Assembly (NCBI GenBank): GCA_947652605.1
Contig: OX393578.1
Span: forward strand, 2,666,001 to 2,730,000
Origin: Elmis aenea
Lineage: Eukaryota; Arthropoda; Insecta; Coleoptera; Elmidae
Length of the DNA: 64,000 nt
Direction: 5' to 3'
In this document: piece after piece, positions 33,951-46,400 of the stretch
Layout: each line of letters begins with the position of its first letter
How positions within the stretch are numbered: the stretch's first letter is position 1
Position numbers and translations under genes: made by a program
Notes under the pieces: model-generated
Database searches by the model: none
What the model was told of the DNA's origin: nothing
What the model saw: the letters and a program-made list of their open reading frames with translations, nothing else

Positions 33951-35100
33951 TTTAGGTTAATAAATAGACACTTAGCTGCACCGGCGCCGACTGTCCTGAC
34001 CGCCTAATCACAGGTCAAACGTTCAAAATTATACACACTTCATTTGACCCAGCGCCAAAGTGAGGGTGGCCAGACAAACTTAACCTCTGCGTTCGGCGGT
34101 TTTCAGGACACGGCTATCTCTCGTCCTTTTCCCGCGCGTCCTCGTCCAGGTACGAGCCATCCGGACGTTTGCGGAACCGTACTCAAAAGGCATCTCGGAA
34201 TTGTTAAATATAAGTTCGTTTGGGCTCATGTTAAACACTAACGTGTTATTATTTGTCCGAGTTATGAGTGTGTGTTTAAGATTTTCCCAGTTTAGTGGGA
34301 GTTTAATGTTATTTTCGAATATAAATAACTATAAACGTTTATTAACGTTGATAGGTTGTTATTATTGTTGTTTTCGTGGAAAAATATTATGTGGTCGTGT
34401 TATACTTAACTAATGCAGGTGGATGTCTTTTTTTCCCCAGTGTTAATCCGGGTCGATAACGTATTTTACCGCAAATAATAGTATAACATTTGGAGAATGC
34501 AATAATTTACGGATTAAGTAATGTTAAGAATTCTAAATAATCGAAAACTTAATCAAATAAAAAAAAATATTGTCTTTCAGCTAAATTTTTAGTAAGTTAA
34601 ATTATTCTAATTTAGCTATTACTGTAGTTTTTGTTTTGTTTCAAGTAATCAATGACTTTGTTATCCTAAAATAATTTTTCCATACAATTTTCTCTTTGTG
34701 TTTCCCCTTTGTAGCAATAGATGACCAAAAATACTTCAGAAATAGACATATTTATCATCTGTTGAATCGTAAAAACATACTTAATGTTTAATTGAACTAC
34801 AAATAACTAACAAAAAAATTATAAGTTGCTTGGATTATTTCAATGATACAAATAAGGCGCTTTTTTTAAAGGGTTGGTGGTAGAAATAATAGACCAGTAC
34901 TCTCCTCTCTTCGTCAGTGGCAATCTTAAAACTGGTCTAGAATTTCTAACATAATCAGTCGAATGAAGAGATTTGTGATTTTTAATTAAACTTATTTTAT
35001 TAAAAATTGTCAACTTTGTAATTTTTTAGGTCAATGCTTCCTTTGGGCTTTGTTGCTTGTAAAAATGTTAAACAATAATGGGGCTGTGCATAGCGACTAT
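33951..35100. other. Non-coding DNA with a G+C-richer patch
   Basis: The segment 33980-34165 is relatively G+C-rich with an open plus-strand frame (34044-34241) of unknown nature. It could be a promoter or first exon. The remainder has no signals. Confidence 0.35.
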
Positions 35101-35357
35101 TAAAGTAATATAATAGATTATTTATCAAATATTATCATGAAATCAATCAACAAAAGCTTTCGTGAAATGATTCCAGTTGAAACGTTTACGGAAACGCAAA
35201 AAGTGAAGCAGAATGTTTGGCTACTCATATGAAAGATTACAAATTCTTGGTATCTTTAGTTTTCTGGCATAATTTGCTTTCCCAAGTGAACTTAGTAAGT
35301 AAATAATTACAAAGTGAAACCTCAGATCCGTCTTCGGGAATACTCACTTTTGAAAAA

Positions 35358-35582
35358 TTGTGCAAATGGCTAGAAGTGTACCGAGAAAAAAGTGTTATAG
35401 AAGTATTAATCGGTGCAAATGGTCTTGCAAAAGATTTAGATGTTGTTCCACAACTCCAGTTGAAACGTTTACTGAAACTCAAAAGGCAATTTGCATACGA
35501 GTCCTCAGACGACCCTGTTGTTGATGCAAAGGAAGAATACAAAATAAACTGTATTCTCTCAAACCTCGATTTAAACAATTAA
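35358..35582 (+). pseudogene. hAT transposase middle fragment, copy 2
   Basis: The encoded piece includes LAKDLDVVPQLQLKRLLKLK and RQFAYESSDDPVVDAKEE, matching the peptide of copy 1 with few changes. It lacks the catalytic core before it and is separated from the C-terminal part by a stop. Confidence 0.7.
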
Positions 35583-35674
35583 AAGAGACCATAGATTTAT
35601 TTAGTTTTTTATGGACATTTCACAATCCATCAAAAGAGACTACATTAAAATGTGCTTTAAAATACGGCGAATCG

Positions 35675-35980
35675 GTGGACTTAAATGGATTCATGTTGGC
35701 GGAAGAAATAAAAGCTTTAAAGCCACAAAGTTGTTGCAATCCTTTAAATATACTTAGATATTTGGCTTGTAATAATCGTCCAACCTCGTTTCCAAATTTA
35801 TTTATTGCACTAAGGATCTTCCTTACAATACCGGTAAAAGTCGCTGCGGGCGAAGGAAGTTTTTTAAAATTAAAATTAACTAAAACGTATTTACGATCCA
35901 CTGTTGCAATTATGTCAATTGAAAGTGAAGTCATGAGCGAGATGGACTTCGACAACCTATTAAAGATTAATTTTAATTGA
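35675..35980 (+). pseudogene. hAT transposase C-terminal dimerisation fragment, copy 2
   Basis: An open frame encodes CNNRPTSFPNLFIALRIFLT, then IPVKVAAGEGSFLKLKLTK and TYLRST, followed by VAIMSIESEVM. This is the hAT dimerisation signature with G for R in the usual GERSF. The roughly ten residues found in copy 1 between TYLRST and the AIMSIE block (IFEELNSL region) are deleted. It preserves more of the upstream part (SFPNLFIALRIFLTIPV) than copy 1, where a stop interrupts it. Confidence 0.85.
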
Positions 35981-36207
35981 GTTTCTCTATTTCGTTTATA
36001 AAAATATCAGTTGTTTTGCTTTCCTTCGTTCAGTCAATTTGTCAAATTTTATGTTTTGTTATGTTTGTTATGATATTAGTTTAGCTTGTTTGTTAAATTT
36101 TATTTAAAAAATAAATTGTATGATAATGTATAAATATTTTTATTTGGGGAGGGGGGCCCCGCAGCTTGTCCTTGCGTCGGGCCCCGCGCTTACTAGGGCC
36201 GGCCCTG

Positions 36208-37169
36208 CCGACTACTAGGTAATCCATTCAGATACCGATTAAAAATGTTTTTGATGGCAAATTTTTAATGTGCGTCTTTTCCATAGGCAAACATTCAAGT
36301 CAAATTATAGAAAATTGTATCTTTAAAATGAATTAGCTTAATAATTCAGACAATTATATTTGTACACGTTTGATTTGAAAGTTTGTCCAGAAAGGACATA
36401 CATGTGATGCCTTTTTTGTAATAGGTTTTAGTTTTTTTTTCTTAAAACATGCGTACTTAATTGCAATATGTGTGGTTCTGGGACAATATTACTTACCAAT
36501 GAATGTGATTATTGTTATCGCGAAGCTACAATTACTCTTGGAATTTGAACAAAAAACCATTATCGCAGTTATCTACTCCATTTGTAGTCGCGAACCGTAG
36601 ATCGCGTGTGTGCACGTTGGCCCGGGGCTAAGGCCCGAGCCCCCTTCATTAGGCCTTCGCCCTCGCCGCCCGCAGAGCATTACCATACCTAATTATACAC
36701 GTGGTCCGAGAGCGACGCGAGCTAACGATACTGCAGTCCATCTATGCACCATTTAAAGGTGCCCGATTTTTTACGATCACTTACATCATAAATTGAAATT
36801 TTTTCGATCGAGTTACAATAAATCATCCCGATATTTTTTTATAGCTCGTTTATTTATCAAAATTATGGCCAGGTGATGCCGTGATCGACTAAAAAACGCC
36901 AATCAAAATAGTTTGGGTAATAGGAAGATTACCTATACAGGGTCTTTTGGAGATCATTATCAATCGTCGGTTTGTAGAAGCAACGCAAAATGGAAAAACT
37001 AGCGAATAATTATGAAGAGAGAAGAGTAAATAAAAAATTATGTTTAACTTATCCTTTGTGTGGCTTTTACCGAAAAAAAACTGGAAAAAAATCTGTCGTA
37101 AAACGCATGAAACAGGGTATCGCATGTCTTTTGTTTTCCTAAGCGTAAGCCAATTTTCTTGCCATAAAA
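36208..37169. other. Non-coding DNA with a G+C-rich island at 36590-36735
   Basis: The island contains GGCCCGGGGCTAAGGCCCGA and CGCCCTCGCCGCCCGCAGAG, with no convincing reading frame. It may be a promoter-like CpG-rich segment. A solo TACAGGGTCTTTTGGAG end lies at 36935. Confidence 0.35.
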
Positions 37170-37400
37170 GTTATAAAAAGTGACAACCCATACTATGGGC
37201 AAGATTCTATGAAAATTTCAATGTGCTAGCGGTATTTAAGTCAAAGATATCGCTGATCAAAAATCCTGAAAAAAACGTTTGATTTTTTCAGGAATTTGCA
37301 GTGCGCGTATCTCGCGAACTATTTTCGCCGGGCAAGTCTGGTTTGGACTAAAAGTTTTTCCGTTCTTTTGGTTTTATTTTCATATCATTTTCGTTGTTTT
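37170..37400 (+). repeat. Dispersed repeat R3, copy 2
   Basis: Contains CCCATACTATGGGC, GAAAATTTCAATGTGCTAGC, AAAGATATCGCT, ATCCTGAAAAAAACG...TTTTTTCAGGA, AGTGCGCGTATCTCGCGAAC, CGGGCAAGTCTGGTTTGGAC and TTTTTCCGTTCTTTTGGTTT in order. This is the fullest copy of the family. The short palindrome TCCTGAAAAA...TTTTTCAGGA in its centre is present in all three copies. Confidence 0.75.
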
Positions 37401-37409
37401 ATTTGTTTT

Positions 37410-38206
37410 TTTTTTTTGATGAAGGATAAAAAAATCGCCGTAAATGGGTTTAGCTTCCTTATTTCAAATTGAACATGGTTATGTCTTTTGTATCACATGT
37501 TGGTTAGAGCTCAATGTTGGCAAAAAAGTGATAAAATCAGGGGAAACAAAAGAATTTTTGATAAGAACTCGTAAAGCATATGAGCGATGCCAGTAAAGAT
37601 CTGATATATGACCGTGAGAGCTGGAATGAAATGGCAGAGCAGCCATAAAAACGAATGTAGGAGACGACAAAATGAAAATCGGAGATATTGTAAATGTGTC
37701 GACCATTTTGTGGCAGCAAGGGTGTGTAATGGCCGGAGGGAACGATCGATGCGTTGTCGCATCAGCAGGGGTCGCCACTGTCGCAGCGGGGCCACTCCAC
37801 GGGGTTCACGACTCCCACTGGGACACAGCTACCGTAGTTAACGAACCACAGAAATCTGCGTGACCTGTTCACTAACTAGCGCACCTTAACAAATTATAAA
37901 TGATGCAGACAAATGGAGATAATTTTAACACCTCGCTATAACAGCGTGTTTTAAAAATAAACACAAAAATTACACACAAATAAAACCATATGAACATTGT
38001 AGGAATGTTAGCACTTTCCCTTCCAGCAAGAAATATACAGGGTGTCCAAAAAATGTACGTTATTATTTACACTTTGGTTGCTAATAATTTCATAGTTAAT
38101 TATAATAATAAATTTACAACCAGTTTGTATACTAGATTTTTTTTGTAGATTATTAAATGTTTTAACTGTGCGGGGCTTGGGTTTGGTTTGGTGGTACAAA
38201 TTTGTT
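37410..38206. other. Non-coding DNA with small open frames and one solo element end
   Basis: Frames at 37608-37863 (plus) and 37479-37795 (minus) overlap in a G+C-balanced patch and encode nothing recognisable. TACAGGGTGTCCAAAAAATG at 38036 is a solo end of the TA-flanked family. Confidence 0.35.
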
Positions 38207-38214
38207 CTTGTAGG

Positions 38215-38371
38215 CAGGGTAGTCGCGAGACGCTGCCGGGCTTGGGGGAAAATTTACATGGGCTCTCAGTAAATAAATTATTTGAAAATTTATTTACTAA
38301 AAAACTAATTGGTGGATGAATCCAGGCCCGTGGAGTTGTACCTCATCGCCCCCCGCTTCTCGACGGCCCTG
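38215..38371. mobile_element. Non-autonomous hAT MITE, 157 bp, with 8-bp TSD
   Basis: The element begins CAGGGTAGTCGCGAGACG and ends CGCTTCTCGACGGCCCTG. It is flanked by CTTGTAGG (38207-38214) and CCTGTAGG (38372-38379), matching at 7 of 8 bases. A CAGGG start plus an 8-bp duplication is diagnostic of hAT. It has no coding capacity. Confidence 0.8.
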
Positions 38372-38379
38372 CCTGTAGG

Positions 38380-40061
38380 TACCCCATAAGTAAAACTTAA
38401 AGGGAGTCGAGTCTCTCAATGAAGCAATGCCCCTCAACCTGTATTTAAAACTAAAATTACACTCGTTTCAATTTTTTTATTTTGTTTCAGTGTGAACACA
38501 AAATACTGCCGAAACATGAAATCAAAATCAACGTCACCCCATCGATATAATTTGCTTTCAATAACAGAAATCGATAGCGGGCGTATTGTGAGAACTACTG
38601 AAAAAATCGCACACTGATACATACCTAGACGAAGACTGGTACAACATTAAGAAAGATTTAGAAGAGCTGCAGGTCCCAGAACAGTAGCAAATTATAGGGA
38701 AAACTCATGACTAATGAAGGATAATCATTGGGAAGTCTAAAGCCGTCCCGAGTAAGTGATACCTATAACTTTTATTTTCTATCTCGAATTCGCTGAGATT
38801 TTTTTCCGTGGGTTTAACTAGCATGTAGTTATATAAAAACCGCCATTTATCATTATTACGCTCCATTAGCATTCGATTGCAAAAGTTACTCGTCGCAATG
38901 CAAATTAATATGTTAGCCTAACAAAGTAGCAATTTAAAACAATTAAAAAAATCTGGTTTAGGATTTTTTTTGGTAACTTTTTTCCAGTAGTGATAAAAAT
39001 ATTTCCTTACTTCGCCTCCTTGCGCCTAAGATAGAAAAATTAATGAACTTATTACCGAACCAGTTTTAATTAGATACTTGTAGGTAGTTGCCATTCAATA
39101 AGTAAAATTTTTATGTTGCACCAAAAATATCGTTCCGAAAAATGTATGAAAACGTGTGCAGGAAAAATATGTAACTCGTTTAAAAGCTCGTATTTGATTT
39201 ATTTGTTATTTCTTTCTTTATTTAGCAAAGTAAAAAAAATGTGTTTCTGGCGAATCGATCATAATTTTTCAACCTCCTTTGCTGAAAGAAACCTTCCGAT
39301 GTGTATTAACTTGTAAATATCTGGTGCTTTAATGATTATTAAATTATTAAATCGAGGCGTAAAAAATGGTCATTATAATACCCTGTAATCTGCGATATCG
39401 AATGGCAAAGAAACGTAACTGCTATTTAACTTAACACATTCGTGAAATGCTGAAGGCGTGAGGTCATTTGCAAGTGCAGATTTTTGTCTTAACTGCATAA
39501 AAAGGCTCCTGAGGTTGTTATGCGGATAACGAGTATCGGGTTTATTAATTTGCGGAGAAAAAGTTACAAGTCGTGGTTCGTTATTGTGGGTGCATTTTAA
39601 ACCGCGAATTAATTGTTTTAATTGAAAATTGCAAAGGTGAATTGTAAAATGAGTTTCGTTCGCTGATAATGCGAGTTTTATTGTTGTGAATGTCATTTTG
39701 ATTTTAATTCTTCTGTGCAAAAAATCTGGCGCAAGAGAATCTGACGCCCCTAGGCAAAGAAAATTTAGGCGCCCCCTATACATTGTGTAATATATTTTTG
39801 GGGATTTACCCACACGTCGAGCAATAAAGAAATTTTAACGCTGGTTAAAAACATTTATATCTATAAAAATTATATCATTATGAACTTTTAAATACTCTAT
39901 TTTTTTTATTAATCACCACTTATAAAATTGTACATATATAATTACATATGTATAACTCCTAATATTTGTGTAGGGAGAAAAATTTTTCGTCTGAAATACA
40001 AAAATAAAGAAACATTAATTTTTCGGGCTTTTACTTTGGCAAAGTTCTGAATCAATTCAGC
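38380..40061. other. Non-coding DNA with a probable hAT-end remnant
   Basis: A minus-strand frame of 146 codons at 39813-39373 has no recognisable domain. Its first part overlaps a G+C-richer remnant (GACGCCCCTAGGCAAAG and TTTAGGCGCCCCCTATA, about 39740-39780), which looks like a decayed transposon end. I therefore do not call it a gene. Confidence 0.4.
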
Positions 40062-40421
40062 TACAGTGTGTCCAAAAGGTATGGAATATGCTATATATCT
40101 CAGTAAATATCCACTTTAGGAAAAAATGTTTTGAATAAAAGTGTTTTGGTACTTAGTTTTCCACCATAAGACAAAATTTAAATATACACTTTTTTCGAAT
40201 AACAAAAGCGCAATGAAAAACAATTGAATTTTTTAAAATGACAAGATACCACTATATTATACTCATCATAAAATACTATTTAAAAATATATTTAAAAAAA
40301 TATTTAAATTTTGTCTTATGGTGGAAAACTAAATATCGAAACTTTTATTCAAAACATTTTTCCCTAAAGTGGATATTTACTGAGATATATAGCATATTCC
40401 ATACCTTTTGGACACACTGTA
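40062..40421. mobile_element. TA-flanked near-perfect hairpin MITE, 360 bp
   Basis: The left arm starts TACAGTGTGTCCAAAAGGTA. The right arm, read on the opposite strand, starts identically and the match continues for about 125-130 bp through TATATCTCAGTAAATATCC, GTTTTCCACCATAAGAC and AAAATTTAAATAT, with only a few differences. The arms leave a loop of about 100 bp. High arm identity suggests recent insertion or arm-to-arm gene conversion. The plus-strand ORF 40238-40465 is a by-product. Confidence 0.92.
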
Positions 40422-41560
40422 TATCTACTGTAGATGCAATTTTTAGACTAATTAGTCGTTCCTGATACATCGTAAAGCGAGTGTACGTTTTTACAAGTTT
40501 TAATTTAAACCAAACTTTTTTCTAAATTTGCTACCGATACTGGCAATGTCGTAAAAATTCTCAGAACATTAAACTTATTTGAAACACCATTTTCTAGATA
40601 GTTTTTACATATATGTACTTGTATAACAGGGTAGGTATTTAATAAAAAAGTAGATATTTTTTGGAATTCACCTAGCTATTGGTAGCAAGCTATTGGTAAC
40701 AGCAATAACTCGAGAAATATTAGTTTTAGACGCAATACACCCTTATTATTTTTTTTAAGACAATCAGATCATCTACACGAAAATGTAAAAAAATACAAGG
40801 CATTTCATTTAAAAAACATCGACTTATTTGTGGACCGACAAAAACAAACACTCTGTGTATTATTTAAAAAGTTTAATTGTTCAGAAGACATAATAAGAGT
40901 ATTGTTAACAAAACTACCAAATTATTTTACACTGACGTTGTTAAATCACTAAATATGATTATTTTGTTAAAGATCGGTAATCGTTGATATTTTCAAAAAA
41001 ATGTAAATAATTCAAAAACTTATGATTTTATGTACATAATAGTTCATACATTTTTTAAAGAGAATTCAATTTGGGTTCTAAAATAAAATAAAAAACAGGG
41101 TGTTGTATTTAAAGTAAAAAAGCCACACGTCGGTGCGCGAAAACCAAACACTCTGTATAGCTGGAAATAATTATGGATTAAGTATCCTATGATCTTCAAC
41201 AAATTATATCCTAAAACTTTTTTTAATTTTAAATAACAAAGCAGCTATAACAGAAATATGCACTAGGTGGACGCCCTGTATAGGCATTTACCTAGAAGAA
41301 AACCAAACCTTTTATAAACCGTAGACTTGTGCTAAAATATTTTTATCAACAGATGCAATTGGGTTATCAGTAATTAAAAAATGTGTGTACCTTAAGTTTT
41401 TGTTTAAAATTTGTTATGGTTTCATTCTCTGGTTTATAAACAAACTGTTTTTATTTTCTAAGTCGAACTTTTTGTTTTTTAAAAACAGCCATTACACCTA
41501 AGACCTCAACGATTTTTTCCGCATCTGTTAACATTTTTTCAAATTCATCATAATTTCGTA
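40422..41560. other. Non-coding DNA with scattered TACAGAGTG-type ends
   Basis: Several degraded ends are present, for example ACCAAACACTCTGTATA near 41146 and GGACGCCCTGTATA near 41269. ACAGGGTAGG near 40628 and ACAGGGTGTTG near 41095 are others. Two stretches around 40840-40860 and 41140-41160 share ACCRACAAAAAC/ACCAAACACTCTGT, hinting at fragments of one more palindromic family. No gene is present. Confidence 0.4.
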
Positions 41561-41571
41561 TTATTTTTATG

Positions 41572-41636
41572 AGTAAGGCTGACTCCCCCGTGTCTTGGCA
41601 ATCGCCAAGAGTCGCCTTATGGTAAAACTGGCCCTG
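41572..41636 (-). mobile_element. Solo hAT-type terminus
   Basis: Read on the minus strand, the segment starts CAGGGCCAGTTTTACCATAA and continues into a G+C-rich stretch with GGCGATTGCC. The CAGGGCC start matches the other hAT termini here. No partner end was identified. Confidence 0.45.
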
Positions 41637-41639
41637 ATT

Positions 41640-43424
41640 TAGTATCTAATAATAAGTTGAACTATAAGTGTAATGAATGTATTAATTTAGCTGAAATTTC
41701 TGGCTTATTGTAAGAGCAAATGTAGAAAATTTCTTGCTGAAAAACAGATTTTAGATATCTACAAAATTAAAAAATCTGAAAAAATGACTTCGATTAAGGA
41801 AATTTTCCAAATTTTGTGACAATTTTTAGAAATTAACATTACAAAATACCAAAATAAAAATTCAAGAGGTATGTGTGAAATTTTGAGGACCAATTACAAT
41901 ACAAAACATGCCATTTGCGGCATTTAATATCGTTAATGTCCCATGAAATCCTAATGTAAATGTAAATTAGTAAATGACGGATCCAGAACAGGGCACTTTG
42001 TACGAGAGGAGGTGATGTATGGTTAATACTGCAATTTGTAATTGAAACAAGTCTTTGTGATGTCGACTATTATACGGCGCGGGCAGTGTGTGTTTTAAAA
42101 AACAACCCCACTGTAATCACCGAAAGAACCCTTCTGTAATCGCATATTGAATTGTCATTCATCGGGAGAGGGGAACGAAACCAAACAATTTTAAACTCGC
42201 TCCAACCAAAAATGATTTAAATTCGAGTTTAAAATTTGACGAGCTCGTTACGTCTGTAACTAGTTCTTTGTGACGGACAAATTTAAATAAGTTTGTTAAA
42301 TTTTTTTTTGTAATCGCGAGCCGGGCTTAAGTTTCCCATCGGTCGTCTACGAAACTGAAAAATTCTATTCGTCAATTTTTGAAATAATAATCGGAACAAA
42401 TAACCCAAAACACGCAAACTGCGTTATTAGGATACTTGTCGTGGTTGTAAGAGACCAAGAAAAAACGTGGAATGCTGCATGTATTTTGAGCATTCCTCTG
42501 TAATAGTAGGCCATGCGGCTCTTCATTTGTTTCTCATCAGCAACTTAATTTGAATAATACCATTTGCAAGGCACGAAACGTGGATCGACGATTTGCGGTT
42601 TGTGAGATAAATAATAAGGTGTTTGTTGTGTGAAACAATGCCGATTTTAAAGTGGGTAGTTCTACCCATAGACAACTGTATTAAAATACATCTTGTGGAG
42701 TTGATTATGTGGTTGCACTACTCTTACGTAAAAAGTTACACGACAGGTCATTATTAAACATGTGGACATATTTGGAAAGCTTTGTCCATGTTTTTGTAGT
42801 CTTAAATATGGCTTAAAGCAAGCCACCATGTAATAACTTTATCACAAGTTTTTATCGACGTTTTTTAGTGTTTATTTGTAATATGTTAGCTAAATTTAAA
42901 TTAAAAATTGGCTCCTTCAATAAAAGGACAAACGTTTAGTAGCATTTAAAGAAATATTTTGTTTGTTTCTGGCAATTCAAGGTGCATAGATTTGTAATTC
43001 AACATTTTAATTTTCAAAACAATAAATAAATTTGTGTAAATTTTTGTATGTGTTTCATTTTCTGACTGAATTTAGCATAAACTGCCAAACGTGAAGAGTT
43101 TTGGTGCCATTCCAAAATTTAGAGTATAGGCTACATAGTTATCGTTTTGCAACCTTTACTAATTTTCGAATATAAAAATTGTAAATGTTTTGTATATGGG
43201 ACAAAAATGTTTGTGATTTCTTGAAGGAAAAAGTCTGCATATGATGTAATTTGACAGACAGGGGTAATTTTTTGTTTCAAAAATGAAAAATACCCCATCT
43301 TAAATTTTTTATATTATTCAGTAAACCCTTGAATATTTGTTTGACAAAAATAAACCCAATCTATACAGAAGCAATAGTTTCAGCTTAAACAGCAATCATT
43401 TCATTCAGAATTATAATATTTTGT
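41640..43424. other. Non-coding DNA
   Basis: No coding region, element or repeat recognised over about 1.8 kb. Confidence 0.5.
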
Positions 43425-43480
43425 GTTCCAACTTGGGGATCTCGCTTATTATAAAAGCTAAAGCTTAGGTTAAAAATTCA
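43425..43480 (+). repeat. Solo end of the GGGGATCTCGCTTATTATA MITE family
   Basis: TTCCAACTTGGGGATCTCGC followed by TTATTATAAAAGCTAAAGCT matches the blocks at 1280, 19452 and 27505. No partner end was seen. Confidence 0.6.
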
Positions 43481-46400
43481 GTTCAATTGTATGAGTATGT
43501 TAACTTGTTTTTCTCCCAAGTTTTCTATATTTTCTGTGTAGCCAAATGTGCATAGGATTAAACCTAAAAATGTACTTATCAAAAAAGTTATAACCTTATA
43601 CATTTTGAGTGTGTTAGATAACTATTTTTTGTTGCTGTAGCATAATTTTGCTCAGTCTACGGATTGGTAAAAGATTTAGTTAATTTCGAAAATTATTTTA
43701 TGCATATTTGGTTTAGTCGAGTACATGTAAAGTAAAACTTAAAATGAACTCTGCATATGGAAGTGTGCTTTTTTTTGGTATATTTCGTTCGTATTAGTTA
43801 TTATTATGGAAAATCAGACACCGGTTACAAATGAACATGCAAATATATACAGCATAAAGTTATGGTAATGTATGCGAAATCTAATTCTAATTAATACGTG
43901 CGTTAACGATGCGAGCAAGCAAATCATTATAGTTAAACTATTTGCCGACACCCGTGCTGTCTTCGACCACTATTTATTATATTTGGAATCAACAACTAAT
44001 TGTCCATAAAGCCATTTTAAATTAAAAACTCGTAGAAAGTCATTAAAATATTTCATGAAACCTAATTTAGCGTCGTTAATTGTAAACCCTACCGACCAGT
44101 CTTCATGAAAAGTCAATCTAATCCTCCACCAACGCCGCGTCATAACGAACGACCCAATCTACCTGGCCGTTCGTTCTCCGTTCGCGTTCATATGTATCCG
44201 CTTGGCATTTCATTTGCTGTATGACAGATTCCTGTTACTAATTCATTTTTTAATTAACGGGCCCATTCCCGGGTGCCTGTTGTTGTTGATCGCCGGTCCG
44301 GCTCCGGTTGTTAGCTCGACTTATAATGAACTTCGCCTCTCTCAATGAGAGAAGTGTTTTGTTTTGACTGCGTTTATGGTTTTTTAAAAATACGAGCTTA
44401 GAAAATAAAAGGCGCTTTTAAAGGACATTTCGAAATTGATTACGGTAATTTAGAGGTTGCTGCTCGGGAACTAATGGAGCGTTGTTCGTATGGCTCTTGC
44501 GAGGAGCTCTTTTGAACTTGTGTTAATTGTTAGCATAAATTTGCATTCGTATTATTTTAAATGATCGACGGGGCTTGAAAAAAAAGCTCGCTTAATTAAA
44601 AATTAAGGCAAGACTTATGGAAAATAATGTATTGGCGATGAAGCTAATACATTATATGTACCTATTTCTTATACAGTGTGTGCATAATTTGGTCGACAAT
44701 TTACATAGCTTTGCATAATTCTAAGTCAAAAATCTTATTGCATTAATGTCGACCGAAGAAACTTATCAATTATTGTGTTTATTTTTAAAGGAATAACACG
44801 GAACATCAGATGAATTGCAAATCATAGAAAACGTAGAAAAATTTTAGCCATATTGTTAATAAAACATCACTGAATTAATGACATTTGTCTATATTACATA
44901 ATAACTTGAGCAATTTATCTGGCTTTTTCATGAACAATGTGTTAACTATGGCCATTTCTACACCAGTGTTTTAACAGATTCGTTATGTCCAGGGGTAATT
45001 TTTTTGTAGAAACTGACTATACTATTAATTAAATTAAAACGTCTGTTCTAAAAATGTTTGAATTTGACACACAATTTAAGACAAATAATAGCAAATTTTT
45101 CTTAAGACTGAATAACACAATTTTTAAGTGGATCAATATAGTAGGTATTAATTCCGGGTTATATGGGTTATAAAAATGACACCGTACTTTTAAATTGTAG
45201 TGTTTAATGAATCTTGATTTTGTTAATTATATTTAGGATTTTTATGTTGATTAAAAATTAAAATACAGTTGTACATTTTACAGTAGTTTTAATCAATAGA
45301 ACTAAATTCGAACTTTTTCGTTTTGGTTAGTTACTTTTTTTTAAGTCGTTAATGTCTTGTTGTTTATCGATATTTATTACTTCCTTGCCAGAATTAAATT
45401 TCTGCCAAGTTAAATATTCAAACTGGGGAGCACAGATACTACAAAAATGCACACGAAAAGCTGTTTTGATCTCACGAATGGCAAGTTTTAGTGCTGCAAA
45501 AATTTGGGCACGTTAGTTTTGCGATTGTCTTCTGCTCCACGTCGCCTCATTTGTTTTTGCAAGACGAGCAGCTGGAAAAAGTGCATCGTTGCTTGCTGGA
45601 AGGCCTTACCACAAATTCATTTAGTGGACCCCAGCCCACCTCGGCCAAACTAACTCCGTATCGCGGTGTGAAGTAGGTATCGTAGAGTGATTGTTTGATG
45701 TAGTTACGCCCTCCACTAACCCCCAATTAACCGGTAGCTAGTTAGTTACCTCTAATCACGACCTGATTGCTACCTGTTCACGCTCCACGCCTGCCAAATT
45801 AATACACAATTTTATGTCTCAATTACCTGTCATGGCGCCCGTAAAACAACTGATTACTATCAATACTTCCGCCACATGCACCACATACTGCTGACATAAG
45901 CTGTCAATCTGCATATTGTGTGGCCAAACAGTGTCAGCATATTAAATTTTTACGACTTTGAAGTTAGGTGTAAATCATTTTTAACTTATGCCGCACCGCG
46001 ATGCATATTATTGACTACAAACAAGAAATCGTTATCAATCACGCACCTCCTTCATAGGAAGTGACAAATTTACCCTGTAAAATAAAGTTTAAGATCGGAA
46101 AAACCCCATAAGTTACTTTACGAGTCATACAGTTTTTCATAAATCGTCCTTCCACAACATCTATTTCAGATAATTTGCAATATAAAGAGGGTTATTAATT
46201 GGCTTTGTCGCGATATGGTACGTTATATTATACAGGGTGTCTTTTAAAGATGTTCTGTAAGTTTAGGTAAAGTTTTAGTAAATAAACTTAAACAGAAAAG
46301 TGTTATAAACGTGTTGATTCCGAGATTTAGATGTTTATTTGTAGAGAAATGTGAGTTAAGTCTGTACAGAACTATTCGTAATTTTTTTATCGTTTAGTTA

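Larger units (their letters stand above)
35101..36207 (+). mobile_element. hAT transposon remnant, copy 2 (same family as 15680-16859)
   Basis: This copy is collinear with 15680-16859 over most of its length and ends in ...CTTACTAGGGCCGGCCCTG at 36207, a clear hAT terminus. As in copy 1, no left terminus is present and similarity begins at the same AGTAATRTAATAG point. Both copies may therefore derive from one already-truncated source. Small deletions differ between them, including part of the dimerisation region here. Confidence 0.8.

Noticed and set aside
37608..37863. Overlapping plus-strand ORFs of 63-77 codons with opposing minus-strand frames
   Set aside because: All frames of a G+C-balanced patch are open by chance. 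No family match or splice signal supports any of them.
39373..39813. 146-codon minus-strand ORF, the longest outside the gene region after the G+C island
   Set aside because: No recognisable domain. Its start overlaps a decayed transposon end, and splice signals or codon bias to suggest a gene are lacking.
40238..40465. 75-codon plus-strand ORF
   Set aside because: Most of it lies in the right arm of the hairpin MITE at 40062-40421.
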